Source: CAIQPV01 sp963719855 (GTDB lineage: Bacteria; Pseudomonadota; Gammaproteobacteria; Burkholderiales; Gallionellaceae). Taken from it: 64,000 bases of DNA. Position numbers and translations under genes: made by a program. The notes beneath the pieces were generated by a model. The model worked only from the letters and a program-made list of their open reading frames with translations. It was not told the DNA's origin and ran no database searches. The DNA lies in the NCBI GenBank assembly GCA_963719855.1, contig CAVRDK010000004.1, forward strand, positions 496,001 to 560,000, in the 5' to 3' direction. Of the stretch, positions 26,081 to 36,000 are shown piece after piece; the first letter of the stretch is position 1; each line of letters begins with the position of its first letter.

Positions 26081-28048
26081 ATGACCAACTCGCTACAACT
26101 ACTGTTAATTTTGCTTGCTGTCGCCGTAGGTGTGGTGGTGCTGTGCCGCATCCTGCGCCTGCCGGCGATGCTGGGCTATCTTATCGTTGGCATTACGATA
26201 GGCCCGCACGCGCTGGGCTGGATACCCGATGCGCCGGAGACGCGCCATCTGGCCGAATTCGGCGTGGTGTTCCTGATGTTCAGCATCGGGCTGGAATTCA
26301 GCCTGACGCGGCTGCGCGCCATGCAGCGCATAGTGTTCGGACTGGGTACGGCGCAGGTGGTGGCCACCATCCTGATGGTGATGCTGACCTCGTATTTTTT
26401 TGGGCTGGATTGGCGCGCCGGGCTGACCTTGGGCGGCGTGCTGGCGATGTCCTCCACCGCGATCGTCAGCAAAATGTTGGTCGAACGCGCCGAGCTAAAC
26501 ACGCCGCACGGCCAGAAAATAATGGGCGTGCTGCTGTTTCAGGATCTGGCCGTGGTGCCGTTCATCATCATCATCCCGGCGCTGGACAGTAGCGGGCAGG
26601 CCATCTACGCGACGCTCGGGCTGGCCTTGTTCAAAGCGGCGGTGGTGTTAGCCGCCCTGCTGGTTTTCGGTCAGCGCATATTGCGCCCGTGGTTCCATCT
26701 GGTGGCCACACAAAAATCTTCCGAGTTGTTCATGCTCAACGTGTTGCTATTTACGCTGGGCTTGGCTTATATCACCGAGTTAGCCGGACTTTCTCTGGCA
26801 CTGGGTGCGTTTGTCGCGGGTATGCTGATTTCTGAAACCGAATACCGCTATCAGGTGGAAGAGGATATCAAGCCGTTCCGCGACGTATTGCTCGGCCTGT
26901 TCTTCGTCACCATCGGCATGCTGCTTGATCCGCCCAGCGTAATTGGGGGATTGGGCTGGATAGTGCTGCTCCTGCTCATTCTGCTACCGTTCAAGGCGGG
27001 CGTGGTGGCGCTGCTGGCGCGTTGGTTCGTCGGCGGCTGGGGAGAAGCGATCCGCAGCGGCTTGGGGCTGGCGCAGGCGGGTGAATTCGGTTTCGTGCTA
27101 CTGACCCTGGCAGGGGGGGCGAACCTGTTGCCCCACGACGTGATGCAGAACGTGCTGGCGGCCATGCTGCTCTCCATGCTGGTCGCGCCCTTCCTGATTC
27201 AGCATGCCGAAGCCATTGTGCGCCGTATTTCTCCTGACGAATGGATGGATCGCGCCATGCAGATCCACCAGATCGCGGTGCGAAGCATTGCCACCGACGC
27301 GCACATCATCATTTGCGGTTACGGGCGCAGCGGCCAAGCACTGGCGCATTTCATGAAGCAGGAGAACATCCGCTGCATCGCACTCGATCTCGACCCGGAT
27401 CGGGTGCGCGAGGCTATGGCGGCGGGCGAGAGCGTGGTGTATGGCGACGCCGCCAAGCGCGAAGTGCTGCTGGCTGCCGGGCTGATGCGCGCCAAAACTT
27501 TGGTAATCACTTACGATGACAAGCACTCTGCCATCAAGATATTGCAACATGTGAACGAGGTGCGTCCAGACTTGCCAGTGGTGGTGCGCACCACCGACGA
27601 CACCCACATCGAAGAACTCAAGCAGGCCGGTGCCGCCGAAGTGGTGGCAGAAGTGCTGGAAGGCAGCGTGATGCTCGCCTCGCAGGCGCTGCTGCTATCC
27701 GGCGTGCCGTTCAACAAGGTGCTTCGCCGCATACGGGAAGCTCGTGCGCGTCGCTATAGCATGTTCAGCAGCTTCATTCGCACACCCTTCGATGTGGCCG
27801 AAACTACGGATAGCTTGCAGCCGCGATTTCAGAGTGTGCGGTTGAACGAACATGATGCCGCTGTGGGCAAGACGCTGGATGAGGCCAACTTGGCCGAATT
27901 GGAAGTCGAAGTCAATGCGGTGCGCCGCCATAATGTACACGGCAACAACCCTGCGGGCGACATGGTGCTGCAGGCCGGTGATGTGCTGGTACTGCTCGGC
28001 CAACCCGTGGCGCTGATGTTGGCGGAGAAACGACTGCGCGAAGGATAG
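26081..28048 (+). CDS. CPA2-family cation:proton antiporter with TrkA-N and TrkA-C domains (KefB/YbaL type)
   Basis: A 655-residue membrane protein. About 12 helices form the Na/H exchanger domain (1-390; ALGAFVAGMLISETEYRYQ), then a Rossmann TrkA-N domain (IICGYGRSGQALAHFMKQ, about 405-525) and a TrkA-C domain (about 565-650). Family members exchange K+ or Na+ for H+ and are gated by nucleotides or glutathione adducts. The specific cation is not readable. Its stop is directly followed by the stop of a convergent pilin gene, with no gap and no terminator. Confidence 0.88.
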   Translation: MTNSLQLLLILLAVAVGVVVLCRILRLPAMLGYLIVGITIGPHALGWIPDAPETRHLAEFGVVFLMFSIGLEFSLTRLRAMQRIVFGLGTAQVVATILMVMLTSYFFGLDWRAGLTLGGVLAMSSTAIVSKMLVERAELNTPHGQKIMGVLLFQDLAVVPFIIIIPALDSSGQAIYATLGLALFKAAVVLAALLVFGQRILRPWFHLVATQKSSELFMLNVLLFTLGLAYITELAGLSLALGAFVAGMLISETEYRYQVEEDIKPFRDVLLGLFFVTIGMLLDPPSVIGGLGWIVLLLLILLPFKAGVVALLARWFVGGWGEAIRSGLGLAQAGEFGFVLLTLAGGANLLPHDVMQNVLAAMLLSMLVAPFLIQHAEAIVRRISPDEWMDRAMQIHQIAVRSIATDAHIIICGYGRSGQALAHFMKQENIRCIALDLDPDRVREAMAAGESVVYGDAAKREVLLAAGLMRAKTLVITYDDKHSAIKILQHVNEVRPDLPVVVRTTDDTHIEELKQAGAAEVVAEVLEGSVMLASQALLLSGVPFNKVLRRIREARARRYSMFSSFIRTPFDVAETTDSLQPRFQSVRLNEHDAAVGKTLDEANLAELEVEVNAVRRHNVHGNNPAGDMVLQAGDVLVLLGQPVALMLAEKRLREG

Positions 28049-28712
28049 TCAAACACCCATACACACCAGATAAGGGGTGTCGTCAACAATACTTCCGGTC
28101 GCAATTGCCGCTCCTCCGGTAGCCGTGTCGGCTGCCGTTACCATCATGGAGCCGGTGGCGGTATTGCCGTCATCCAGAATGGTATCAAGTTGCTTGGCAA
28201 ATTTACCGGCTATGGCATCGGAGCAGATTATGTACGATCCCGTTAATCCGGTAATCGCGGTGTTGGCGACATTGGTAACGCCAATGGTTCCGCCAACTGC
28301 ATTTTTAGGCAAGTAGTTGGTTGCAGTTGTGTCTGTGGGGCCGGGAGCAAAGCCACCGAGGCGAACATGCTGCCAGAATACGAAGGACTCTGAAGATATA
28401 GCTGTGGCATTCCATGCGCCATCGATTATGCCGTTGCCGGTGGTACACAGATTGACTGCTGCCGGGGTGCAGGCCGTGCCGCCAGTCACATGAATGGCGA
28501 CACTGGCATCATCTCCCGGCAGCGCCTTGTACTTGTCCTGATAACCGTAGATAAAAACCGGGATGTTCTTGAAGTCGCCCGCGAGGTTTTTCACCTTCGC
28601 GCTGTTGATGAGTTCCTGACCCTTCAGAAACGCCCCCGAGCAGCAGGCCGATAATCACCAGCACGATGGCGATTTCGATCAAAGTAAAACCGGGCTGATT
28701 GCGTTTCATCAT
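28049..28712 (-). pseudogene. Type IV/MSHA-type prepilin gene with a +1 frameshift
   Basis: The start MMKRNQPGFTLIEIAIVLVI (ATG 28712, GGAG six bases upstream) is a type IV prepilin leader with Glu5 after the G-F processing site. Soon after the hydrophobic helix the frame breaks. Removing one base near 28628-28637 (minus strand CTCGGGGGCGTTTCTG) restores LLLGG followed by LKGQELINSAKVKNLAGDF and an open frame to 28049. The C-terminal part has Cys pairs (for example YIICSDAI and YLVCMGV). It may be a true pseudogene or a sequencing error beside a G run. The nearest pilus machinery seen is mshE/mshG at the left end. Confidence 0.75.
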
Positions 28713-28983
28713 CTCATTCTCCTGATGTGGCTGTAATTTCTGGAATATCAATTACCAAGTAAATGGCATCGGCAATTGCTAAATGCCTCGCACAGGATGC
28801 GCGCAATCCAGTGTGTTCCATTCTGGCAAGTCTGGGAGATATTGGCTACCTGTCAGAATTGATAGGTGTTATAGCCCGGATGTTCCGAAAATACGCAACC
28901 TTCTGCTTCACGTTGCTGCTGAGGTAGCCAGAAAAATCTCAGCCCGGCAAACGTAATCAGACAAATGATAGTCGCTCTAGCGA

Positions 28984-29889
28984 TCACCCTTTGTTCATGT
29001 ATCGTTCAAGATGAGAAAGGAACGAGCGTGTCTTGGTAGGCAGATAACGGCGCATGGGCGTTACAGCCCAGGCAGGGATGGACGGCAGCAACCATTCCGG
29101 CAACACCTGCACCAGATGTTTGAGGCGCACGTCTTCAGCCGCAAAGCGATCAGGTAATACGCCGATGCCTGCGCCATCCAGCAATAGCTGCTGTATCATA
29201 TCGGGGGCGTTCGCGGTGATTTGCCCTTGCGGAACATTATCCCAAACATCCTTGCCGCACATCAGTTTCCAGGGGATGGCGGTTCCTTGTGATGTCATCA
29301 GGCGAACCGTCGCATGATGCTTCAAGTCGTCCGGATGATTTGGCGCAGGGTGAGTTGCGAGATAGGCTGGGCTGGCGTAAAGGCAGGTACTTAGTTCGTC
29401 TATCTTGCGCGCAAACAGGTTCGCATCGTTTGCCAATGTTCCCATGCGTATCGCCAGATCGAAGCCTTCGCCGATCAGATCGACACGCCGCGACGACAGA
29501 TGGAGGTCAAGTTGTATTTCGGGATAGGCTTCAATGAAGGTAGCGATGGCGCTCGAAAAATGCCGCTTGGCGTAATCCCCCGGCATGGAAACGCGCAAAC
29601 GTCCGCGTGGTTGTACTTCCCGGTTGCGCACGAAATCTTGCGCGCTGGTAACGTCTTCCGCAACGCGACGGCAATGATCGAGAAACTCCTGTCCAAATTC
29701 GGTGAGCGTCAAACTGCGCGTGGTGCGCAACAGCAATCGCTGCTTCAATGCCGCCTCAAGGTTTGTCAAGCGGCGGGAAACCGTGGCTTTGGGCATGCCC
29801 AGAAATTCGGCAGCGCGAACCATGCTTTCCTGTTCGACGATGGTAGCGAACAGGATATAGTCGTCAGCGCAAATATTCTTTTGTTCCAT
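28984..29889 (-). CDS. LysR-family transcriptional regulator
   Basis: A 301-residue LTTR with an N-terminal winged HTH (about 9-67; RAAEFLGMPKATVSRRLTNL) and a two-lobed effector domain (about 95-290). It is divergent from the porin-cytochrome gene with 301 bp between starts. A perfect TGGAATA-GTG-TATTCCA palindrome starts 4 bp upstream of its ATG. By the usual LTTR arrangement it probably controls itself and perhaps the divergent cytochrome cluster. The effector is unknown. Confidence 0.88.
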   Translation of the reverse strand: MEQKNICADDYILFATIVEQESMVRAAEFLGMPKATVSRRLTNLEAALKQRLLLRTTRSLTLTEFGQEFLDHCRRVAEDVTSAQDFVRNREVQPRGRLRVSMPGDYAKRHFSSAIATFIEAYPEIQLDLHLSSRRVDLIGEGFDLAIRMGTLANDANLFARKIDELSTCLYASPAYLATHPAPNHPDDLKHHATVRLMTSQGTAIPWKLMCGKDVWDNVPQGQITANAPDMIQQLLLDGAGIGVLPDRFAAEDVRLKHLVQVLPEWLLPSIPAWAVTPMRRYLPTKTRSFLSHLERYMNKG

Positions 29890-29892
29890 TTA

Positions 29893-29909
29893 TGGAATAG
29901 TGTATTCCA
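29893..29909. promoter_or_regulatory. Candidate LysR-type operator palindrome
   Basis: TGGAATA and TATTCCA are perfect 7-bp arms around GTG, immediately upstream of the LysR start. The T-N11-A-type dyad and position fit autoregulation by an LTTR. A half-site TGGAAT recurs about 110 bp further on towards the cytochrome gene. Confidence 0.5.
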
Positions 29910-30120
29910 GATTCATGGCTTTATCAATTTGTAACAAACGCAATACAATCAAAAGCAATTAAAAAATAACGTCTTAACACAAAATTAACATAAAATAATC
30001 CGATTAGTCTGGAATTTCAGTAGGTGCACCCTACCGTTTTGTCTCCCACAAGTGGGCGAGGGGACTGCTGAGCTTTGTGGCTAATCAGGAAAATTAATGA
30101 TTTGCAATACAATTAGTTTA

Positions 30121-30149
30121 GGAAGAAATCCGGACTTTTAGAGGTGTCC
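30121..30149 (-). mobile_element. Truncated MITE-like element end, copy 3
   Basis: On the minus strand GGACACCTCTAAAAGTCC and the bases after it match the left end of copy 2 over 29 bases with about four differences. No second end is found nearby, so it is a remnant. It lies about 40 bp upstream of the porin-cytochrome start. Confidence 0.55.
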
Positions 30150-30190
30150 TTGATGTTTGAAATAGTGATTTTAATTTAAAGGGAGGCATA

Positions 30191-31576
30191 GTGCGTAGAT
30201 TTACAAAGGTGATACAACGAAGCATATTGCGCAGCGCGGCTCTGGTAATCGGAGGGCTGGGAATAACAGCAGCGATGTTCCCGATGGATTCGCAGGCGAT
30301 TCCGATTTACGCGCGCCAAACCGGGCAGAACTGCGTGGCCTGCCACGCCGGTGGACAATTCCCCGAACTGACCCCCTACGGACGGAAGTTCAAGCTGACC
30401 GGCTATACCATAGGTACTCGCGTCGATGTGCCTTTGGCAGTCATGGGTGTCGTATCCTCGACCCGTGTTAGCTCAGATGACCTGAGCGGTAGCGGTGCTT
30501 CTCCGGAAAATGGGGGATTTCCACACTTCACCACCGCGAGTATTTTTGCGGGGGGCAAGATCACCGACAACATCGGCCTGTTTGGGCAATGGACGTACAA
30601 CGGTTACGGTCAAAACGGCCCATACGCGGGACATAGCGGATCTGATCAATTCGATCTGCGCTATGCCGACCGTTTCATTGACGGCAATCGCGACCTCATT
30701 GTCGGTGCCAGCCTGAACAACAACCCTGGCGTAACTGATGTCTGGAATACGTTCAACGGGGCGTTTGGTTCAACTCCAGGCTATGTTCCTCCATCTAATA
30801 TAACAGGTGTTCCTGGCTCAGCAACACCTCAGATTTTGAATTTGGGGTCAGTAGCGGCGGGTATGAACGTTTATGCCTACTGGAACGACACCGTATATGC
30901 CGAATTGGGCGCGTATCAGACTGCTAATGGGGCATTCTCTTTCCTGAGTCAGGGAATTAATGATGCCGGCATGACCAAGCTTAAGGGTCAGTTCAACCCG
31001 TACGTGCGTCTGGCGTTAAACCATGACTGGGGTGCCAACAGCGCCATGATCGGCATCTACGCTCTGAACGCCGATATATACTCAACCCCATCTGATATCA
31101 CCACACCCACCAACAGCTTTCATGATGTTGGCTTCGACGGTCAGTACCAGTACATCCTCGATCCGCATATGTTCTCCGCGCAATTCAGCTACACCAAGGA
31201 GAATCAAACGTACGACTCAACTCTAGTAGACCCTACTCTAGTTGGAGGAAGTTATGCTAATCCGTCTAACACCCTTAACCTATTGAAACTGAAAGCGACC
31301 TACGTCTATCAAGCCAAATACGGGGCCAGCTTGGGTTATTCCAACACTACGGGTAGTGCGGACGCAACTTTGTACCCCACCGCGTCTAACATCAACAACA
31401 CACCCAACACCACCGTCTGGATACCAGAAGTTTTTTACATGCCGCTTCAAAACGTTCGGGTCGGTGTTCAGTATTATAAAGTTACCCAGTTCAACGGTGC
31501 GTCGAGCCTTTACGATGGTATACACAACGCCAGCGATAACAACACGGTATTCTTCTATGTTTGGGGAGCGTACTGA
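30191..31576 (+). CDS. Outer-membrane porin-cytochrome c fusion, Cyc2-like
   Basis: A 461-residue protein. A signal peptide ends near SQA (about residue 36). One heme c motif CVACH (about 48-52) lies in ARQTGQNCVACHAGG, followed by PELTPYGRKFKLTGY. The rest (about 80-461) alternates polar and aromatic residues like a beta-barrel and ends in WGAY. This N-terminal monoheme plus porin layout is that of Cyc2-type cytochromes, which oxidise extracellular Fe(II) in neutrophilic iron oxidisers. A related porin-cytochrome family with another electron donor is equally possible. GTG start with AAAGGGAGG upstream. A diheme cytochrome gene follows 65 bp later. Confidence 0.7.
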   Translation: MRRFTKVIQRSILRSAALVIGGLGITAAMFPMDSQAIPIYARQTGQNCVACHAGGQFPELTPYGRKFKLTGYTIGTRVDVPLAVMGVVSSTRVSSDDLSGSGASPENGGFPHFTTASIFAGGKITDNIGLFGQWTYNGYGQNGPYAGHSGSDQFDLRYADRFIDGNRDLIVGASLNNNPGVTDVWNTFNGAFGSTPGYVPPSNITGVPGSATPQILNLGSVAAGMNVYAYWNDTVYAELGAYQTANGAFSFLSQGINDAGMTKLKGQFNPYVRLALNHDWGANSAMIGIYALNADIYSTPSDITTPTNSFHDVGFDGQYQYILDPHMFSAQFSYTKENQTYDSTLVDPTLVGGSYANPSNTLNLLKLKATYVYQAKYGASLGYSNTTGSADATLYPTASNINNTPNTTVWIPEVFYMPLQNVRVGVQYYKVTQFNGASSLYDGIHNASDNNTVFFYVWGAY

Positions 31577-31641
31577 TGCGCCGCCGGATAAGAGGGCACG
31601 ATGCCTATTCAAATCAAGTATTGCGAACTTTGGAGATCAAG

Positions 31642-32283
31642 ATGAAAGGGATTCCGCTAGCTTTGGCTTTAGCGCTTGCAACAGTCGGGACGGGTTGTAC
31701 CAACCTCGAACGCTCGCGTGACCTTAACAACCCGAACGTCCCTCCGGCAGTGACTGCCGTCCAGGTATGCTCGAACTGCCACGGCGTCGACGGCAATTCA
31801 GTGTCGCCGAATTTCCCGCGACTTGCCGGGCAACAGGCGGATTACATCGTCGCTCAATTGGAGAACTTCAGAAGCCATCACCGCTCCGACCCGCCCGGTT
31901 TCCAATACATGTGGGGGTTAAGCCACCATCTCACCGATGCTCAAATCAAGGGACTCGCCGATTATTTCTCCAAGCAGGTTATGAAGCCCAACGCACCGGT
32001 CGACCCACAGAAAATGGCCACCGGCAAGGTGATTTTCGAAAATGGGGTGCCGAGCGAGGAAGCCCCCCCCTGCATAGCTTGTCATGGACCCAAGGCGCAA
32101 GGTCTGTCAACCTTCCCGAGGTTGGCGAATCAGCACCAGGCTTATCTGGTGAAGCAATTGCATATTTTCCAGGAAACAGAAGGACGACCAGGTACGCCGA
32201 TGAAGGAGGTTTCCCACAACCTTACCGCTGGAGAAATGGAAGCGGTGGCTGCTTATTTGCAAGCATTTCCCGAAGATAAATAA
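31642..32283 (+). CDS. Diheme c-type cytochrome (cytochrome c4/c553-like), probable lipoprotein or periplasmic protein
   Basis: A 213-residue protein with two heme c sites, CSNCH and CIACH, each in a class I cytochrome fold (for example FPRLAGQQADYIVAQLENF). The N-terminus is a signal sequence ending TVGTGC; the Cys suggests a lipid anchor but the lipobox is weak. I start at ATG 31642, with GGAG seven bases upstream; in-frame upstream starts overlap the preceding gene. It probably carries electrons from the outer-membrane porin-cytochrome towards the terminal oxidase. That pathway is inferred. Confidence 0.82.
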   Translation: MKGIPLALALALATVGTGCTNLERSRDLNNPNVPPAVTAVQVCSNCHGVDGNSVSPNFPRLAGQQADYIVAQLENFRSHHRSDPPGFQYMWGLSHHLTDAQIKGLADYFSKQVMKPNAPVDPQKMATGKVIFENGVPSEEAPPCIACHGPKAQGLSTFPRLANQHQAYLVKQLHIFQETEGRPGTPMKEVSHNLTAGEMEAVAAYLQAFPEDK

Positions 32284-32345
32284 TTAGGATATTGTCACTA
32301 TCGGCGACCTGCCGGTAGCGACAGGAGTCCGCAACGGAGGTTTTC

Positions 32346-32834
32346 ATGAAGAAATATATTGCCGCTTTCGCAATAATGGGTGCATTGGTTGCGCCCGCGT
32401 ACGCTGCCGACAGCTACACCATTGATCCCGGTTTTAGCGTCCCGGTTTTCGAAGTCCCCAAACTAGGTTTTATGGCGCTACACGGACATTTCAATAAGAC
32501 CAGCGGTAAAGTCATGATCGACTTTGCGGCCAAAACAGGCAGCGTCGATTTCACGATCTACACCGAGTCACTCGATACGGGTTGGAATGCCTGGACGAAA
32601 CATTTGTCCGATGTGGATTTGTTCAATGTGAAGAAGTTTCCGACCATGACTTTCAAATCGGACAAACTGATTTTCATCGGCAACAAAGTTGTCGGCGCAG
32701 AAGGACAATTCACCATGATCGGTGTGACCAAACCACTCAATGTTACGGTGGTCGGTTTCCAGTGCGGTGATCATCCAATTAACAATAGACCAATGTGTGC
32801 AGGTAATATCTCAGCGACCATCAAGCGTTTCTGA
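32346..32834 (+). CDS. YceI-family periplasmic protein, C-terminus lost to a frameshift
   Basis: A 162-residue protein with a signal peptide (cleavage after APAYA) and a YceI lipocalin-like domain that binds polyisoprenoids in family members: YTIDPGFSVPVFEVPKLGF, FNVKKFPTMTFKSDKL, GQFTMIGVTKPLNVTV. It ends abruptly at ATIKRF. With one T removed from the TTT at 32828-32830 the frame continues SDFGLTQYIPSVSDG and ends VPVEAYKN at 32913, the usual YceI C-terminus. So about 23 residues are missing, by mutation or by sequencing error. It closes the cytochrome cluster. Confidence 0.8.
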   Translation: MKKYIAAFAIMGALVAPAYAADSYTIDPGFSVPVFEVPKLGFMALHGHFNKTSGKVMIDFAAKTGSVDFTIYTESLDTGWNAWTKHLSDVDLFNVKKFPTMTFKSDKLIFIGNKVVGAEGQFTMIGVTKPLNVTVVGFQCGDHPINNRPMCAGNISATIKRF

Positions 32835-32976
32835 TTTCGGGTTGACGCAATACATACCGTCGGTTAGCGACGGAGTCAACATCAACGTTCCGGTCGAAGC
32901 TTACAAGAATTAGATACAACTGATTTTGGAACCACGTTAACATATTCGTCTAATTGCAAAAGTAAACATATCATCA

Positions 32977-33000
32977 GGGGAGCCTCGGCTCCCCTGTTCT
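32977..33000 (+). terminator. Rho-independent terminator after the cytochrome/yceI cluster
   Basis: GGGGAGC (32977-32983) and GCTCCCC (32988-32994) pair around a CTCG tetraloop, followed by TGTTCTTT. It lies about 60 bp beyond the restored yceI stop and just before hrpA. Confidence 0.7.
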
Positions 33001-33026
33001 TTGCGTGTGCTGTACAATCGCGCGCC

Positions 33027-36000
33027 ATGGTTTCTCCCCCTCATTCTTTTCAAGCAAACTCTCCCCAAGCCCGCCGCGCCGCGCGTATCGAACTGCTCTT
33101 CCCGCTTGAGTATCCTGCCGATCTGCCGGTGGTGTTGCGGCGTGAGGAACTGGCAGAGGCTATCGCGCAAAACCAGGTCGTCATCGTGTGCGGCGAGACC
33201 GGCTCCGGCAAGACGACGCAATTGCCAAAAATTTGTTTGAGCATAGGTCGTGGCGTGCAAGGCATGATTGCTCACACCCAGCCGCGCCGCGTGGCGGCGC
33301 GTTCGGTGGCCAACCGTATTGCGCACGAACTGAAGATCGAGTTGGGCGGGGTGGTCGGCTACAAGGTGCGCTTCAGCGACAAAGTGTCGGATTACACCTG
33401 CATCAAGCTGATGACAGACGGTATCCTGCTGGCGGAAATCCAGAGCGACCCGCTGCTGTATAAATACGACACCATCATCATCGACGAGGCGCACGAACGC
33501 TCGCTCAACATTGATTTCCTGCTCGGCTATTTCAAGCAGTTGCTGCCACGCCGCCCGGATTTGAAGCTCATCATTACCTCGGCCACGCTGGATGCTGAAC
33601 GGTTCGCCAAACATTTTTCCAGTGCGCCTGTCTTGCAGGTTTCAGGCCGCAGTTATTCGATTGAAACCCGTTATCGTCCGCCACAACAGAATGAGGAAGG
33701 TGAAACACAGGACGTACCTCAGGCAGTGTGCAGCGCGCTGGATGAGCTATCGATTGGCGGCTTGCGCGGCGATGTGCTGGTGTTCCTGCCGGGTGAGCGC
33801 GAGATACGCGACACGGCAGAAACGTTGCGCAAACATCATCCCAAAGGAGTTGAAATCCTGCCGCTGTTCTCGCGCCTGTCCGCTGCCGAGCAGGATCGCG
33901 TGTTCAAACCGACTTCCGGTATGCGCCGTGTGGTGCTGGCGACCAATGTGGCGGAGACTTCTCTCACCGTGCCTAACATAGGCTACGTGATTGATTCCGG
34001 TCAGGCGCGCATCAACCGCTACAGCATCCGGCAGAAGGTGGAGCAGTTGCGCGTGGAGAAGATTTCACGTGCTGCCGCCAACCAGCGCGCCGGGCGCTGT
34101 GGTCGGGTAATGAGCGGCATCTGCGTGCGCCTGTACGACGAGGCGGATTTTATTGCGCGTGCCGAATATACCGACGCGGAAATATTTAGAGTATCGCTGG
34201 CGACGGTGATATTGCGCATGAGCGCGCTGGGCTTGGGGGAAGTGGAAAAATTTCCGTTCATCGAACCGCCCGGTTCGCGTTCCATTGCTGACGGTTATCA
34301 GTTGCTCGCCGAACTCGGTGCGATTGATGAGGCGCGGCAACTGACCCCGTTGGGGAGAGAACTGGCCAAATTGCCACTCGACCCGAAAATCGCGCGCCTG
34401 TTATTGGCCGGACGGCAATACCAGTGCCTCTCAGAAATTCTCATTATCGCCAGCGCGCTGTCGCTGCAAGATCCTCGTGACCGTCCATCGGAACGGCGCG
34501 AGGCGGCAGATGCAGCGCATCAGCGCTTCAACGACGAACGTTCGGATTTTCTCACCTACCTGAAATTGTGGGCATGGTTTCAGGAGGCCGTGAAGCACAA
34601 GAAAACCAACCGCCTGTGGGCGAATGAATGCCGCGAAAAATTCCTGTCGCCGCTACGCTTGCGCGAGTGGCATGAGTTGCATCAGCAATTGCATGCACAG
34701 GTGGCCGAGATGGGCATGCGCCTGAACGAGCAGCCCGCCAGTTACGAGCAGATACACAAAGCCTTACTCACCGGCCTGCTCGGCAACATCGGCTGCAAGG
34801 GCGTAGACCGGGAGCCGTATTATCTTGGTGCGCGTGAAATAAAATTCTTCATTGCGCCGAATTCGGTGCTGGCGAAGAAGGGCGCGAAATGGGTGGTGGC
34901 AGCAGAGCTAACCGAGACCACCAAACTGTATGCGCGCAACGTGGCGCGCATCGAACCGGAGTGGCTGGAGGAGGTTGGTGCGCATCTTATCAAGCGCCAC
35001 TATTTCGATCCGCACTGGGAGAAGAAGGCCGCGCAGGTGGCGGCGTGGGAGCGCAGCACTTTGTATGGCCTGGTCATCAATCCCAAGAAACGGGTGCATT
35101 ACGGGCCGATGAACTTGGCAGAGTCGCGCGAGGTATTTATACGCCAGGCGCTGGTGACGGGCGAGTTCAACACGCTGGCGCCGTTCTTCGCGCACAACCA
35201 GAAACTGATCCATGACATTGAGGCTTTAGAGCATAAGGCGCGCCGCCCCGACGTGCTGGTGGACGACGAGTTGATCTACGCCTTTTACGACAGCCGCATT
35301 CCGCCGCATATCCACAACGGCGCGGCGTTCGAGGCGTGGCGCAAGGAAGCGGAACGCGAAAAACCAAAATTACTCTTTCTTCAGCGCGATGATCTGATGC
35401 GCCATGAGGCGGCGGGCATCACCACCGACCAGTTCCCGCCGCAATTGGTGATGAACAATATCAGCTATGCGCTGGCTTACCATTTTGCGCCGGGCAAGAA
35501 CGACGACGGCGTCACACTCACCGTGCCGTTGGCCTTGATTAACCAAGTGTCTGCGGTGCGCTGCGAATATCTGGTTCCCGGCCTGCTGGCGGAAAAGGTG
35601 ACGCAACTGGTGAAAACCCTGCCGCAGAAATTGCGCCGCCATCTGGTGCCCGTGCCGGAATTTGCTACCGCATTCTGCCGCGAGGTAGAGCCTGCCGATG
35701 TGCCGTTGCTACAAGCTTTAGCGCGCTATATTCGCGCACAGAAACAACTCGACGTACCGCTTGATGCGTTCCGCCTGGAGCAGTTGCCAGCGCATCTGCT
35801 GATGAATTTTTATGTAGTGGATGAACACAGCAGGCAGTTGGGCGCGTCGCGCAATTTTACACAATTGCGCACCGAGCTTGCCCCAAAACTGGAACCACTG
35901 CCTGCCAAGGTTAAAGGCATAGAACAAGCTCAAGCACATTTCACCGACTGGAGTTTTGGCGAGTTTAAGGCAACTTCTGAATTGATCCGTGCCGGGCAGA

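Larger units (their letters stand above)
29890..30190. other. Divergent regulatory region between the LysR gene and the porin-cytochrome gene
   Basis: About 300 AT-rich bases without a gene. It holds the palindrome at 29893-29909, a second TGGAAT half-site near 30009, a short GTAGG/CCTAC palindrome at 30020-30034 and a truncated MITE-like end at 30121-30149. No convincing sigma70 promoter was found. Confidence 0.5.
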
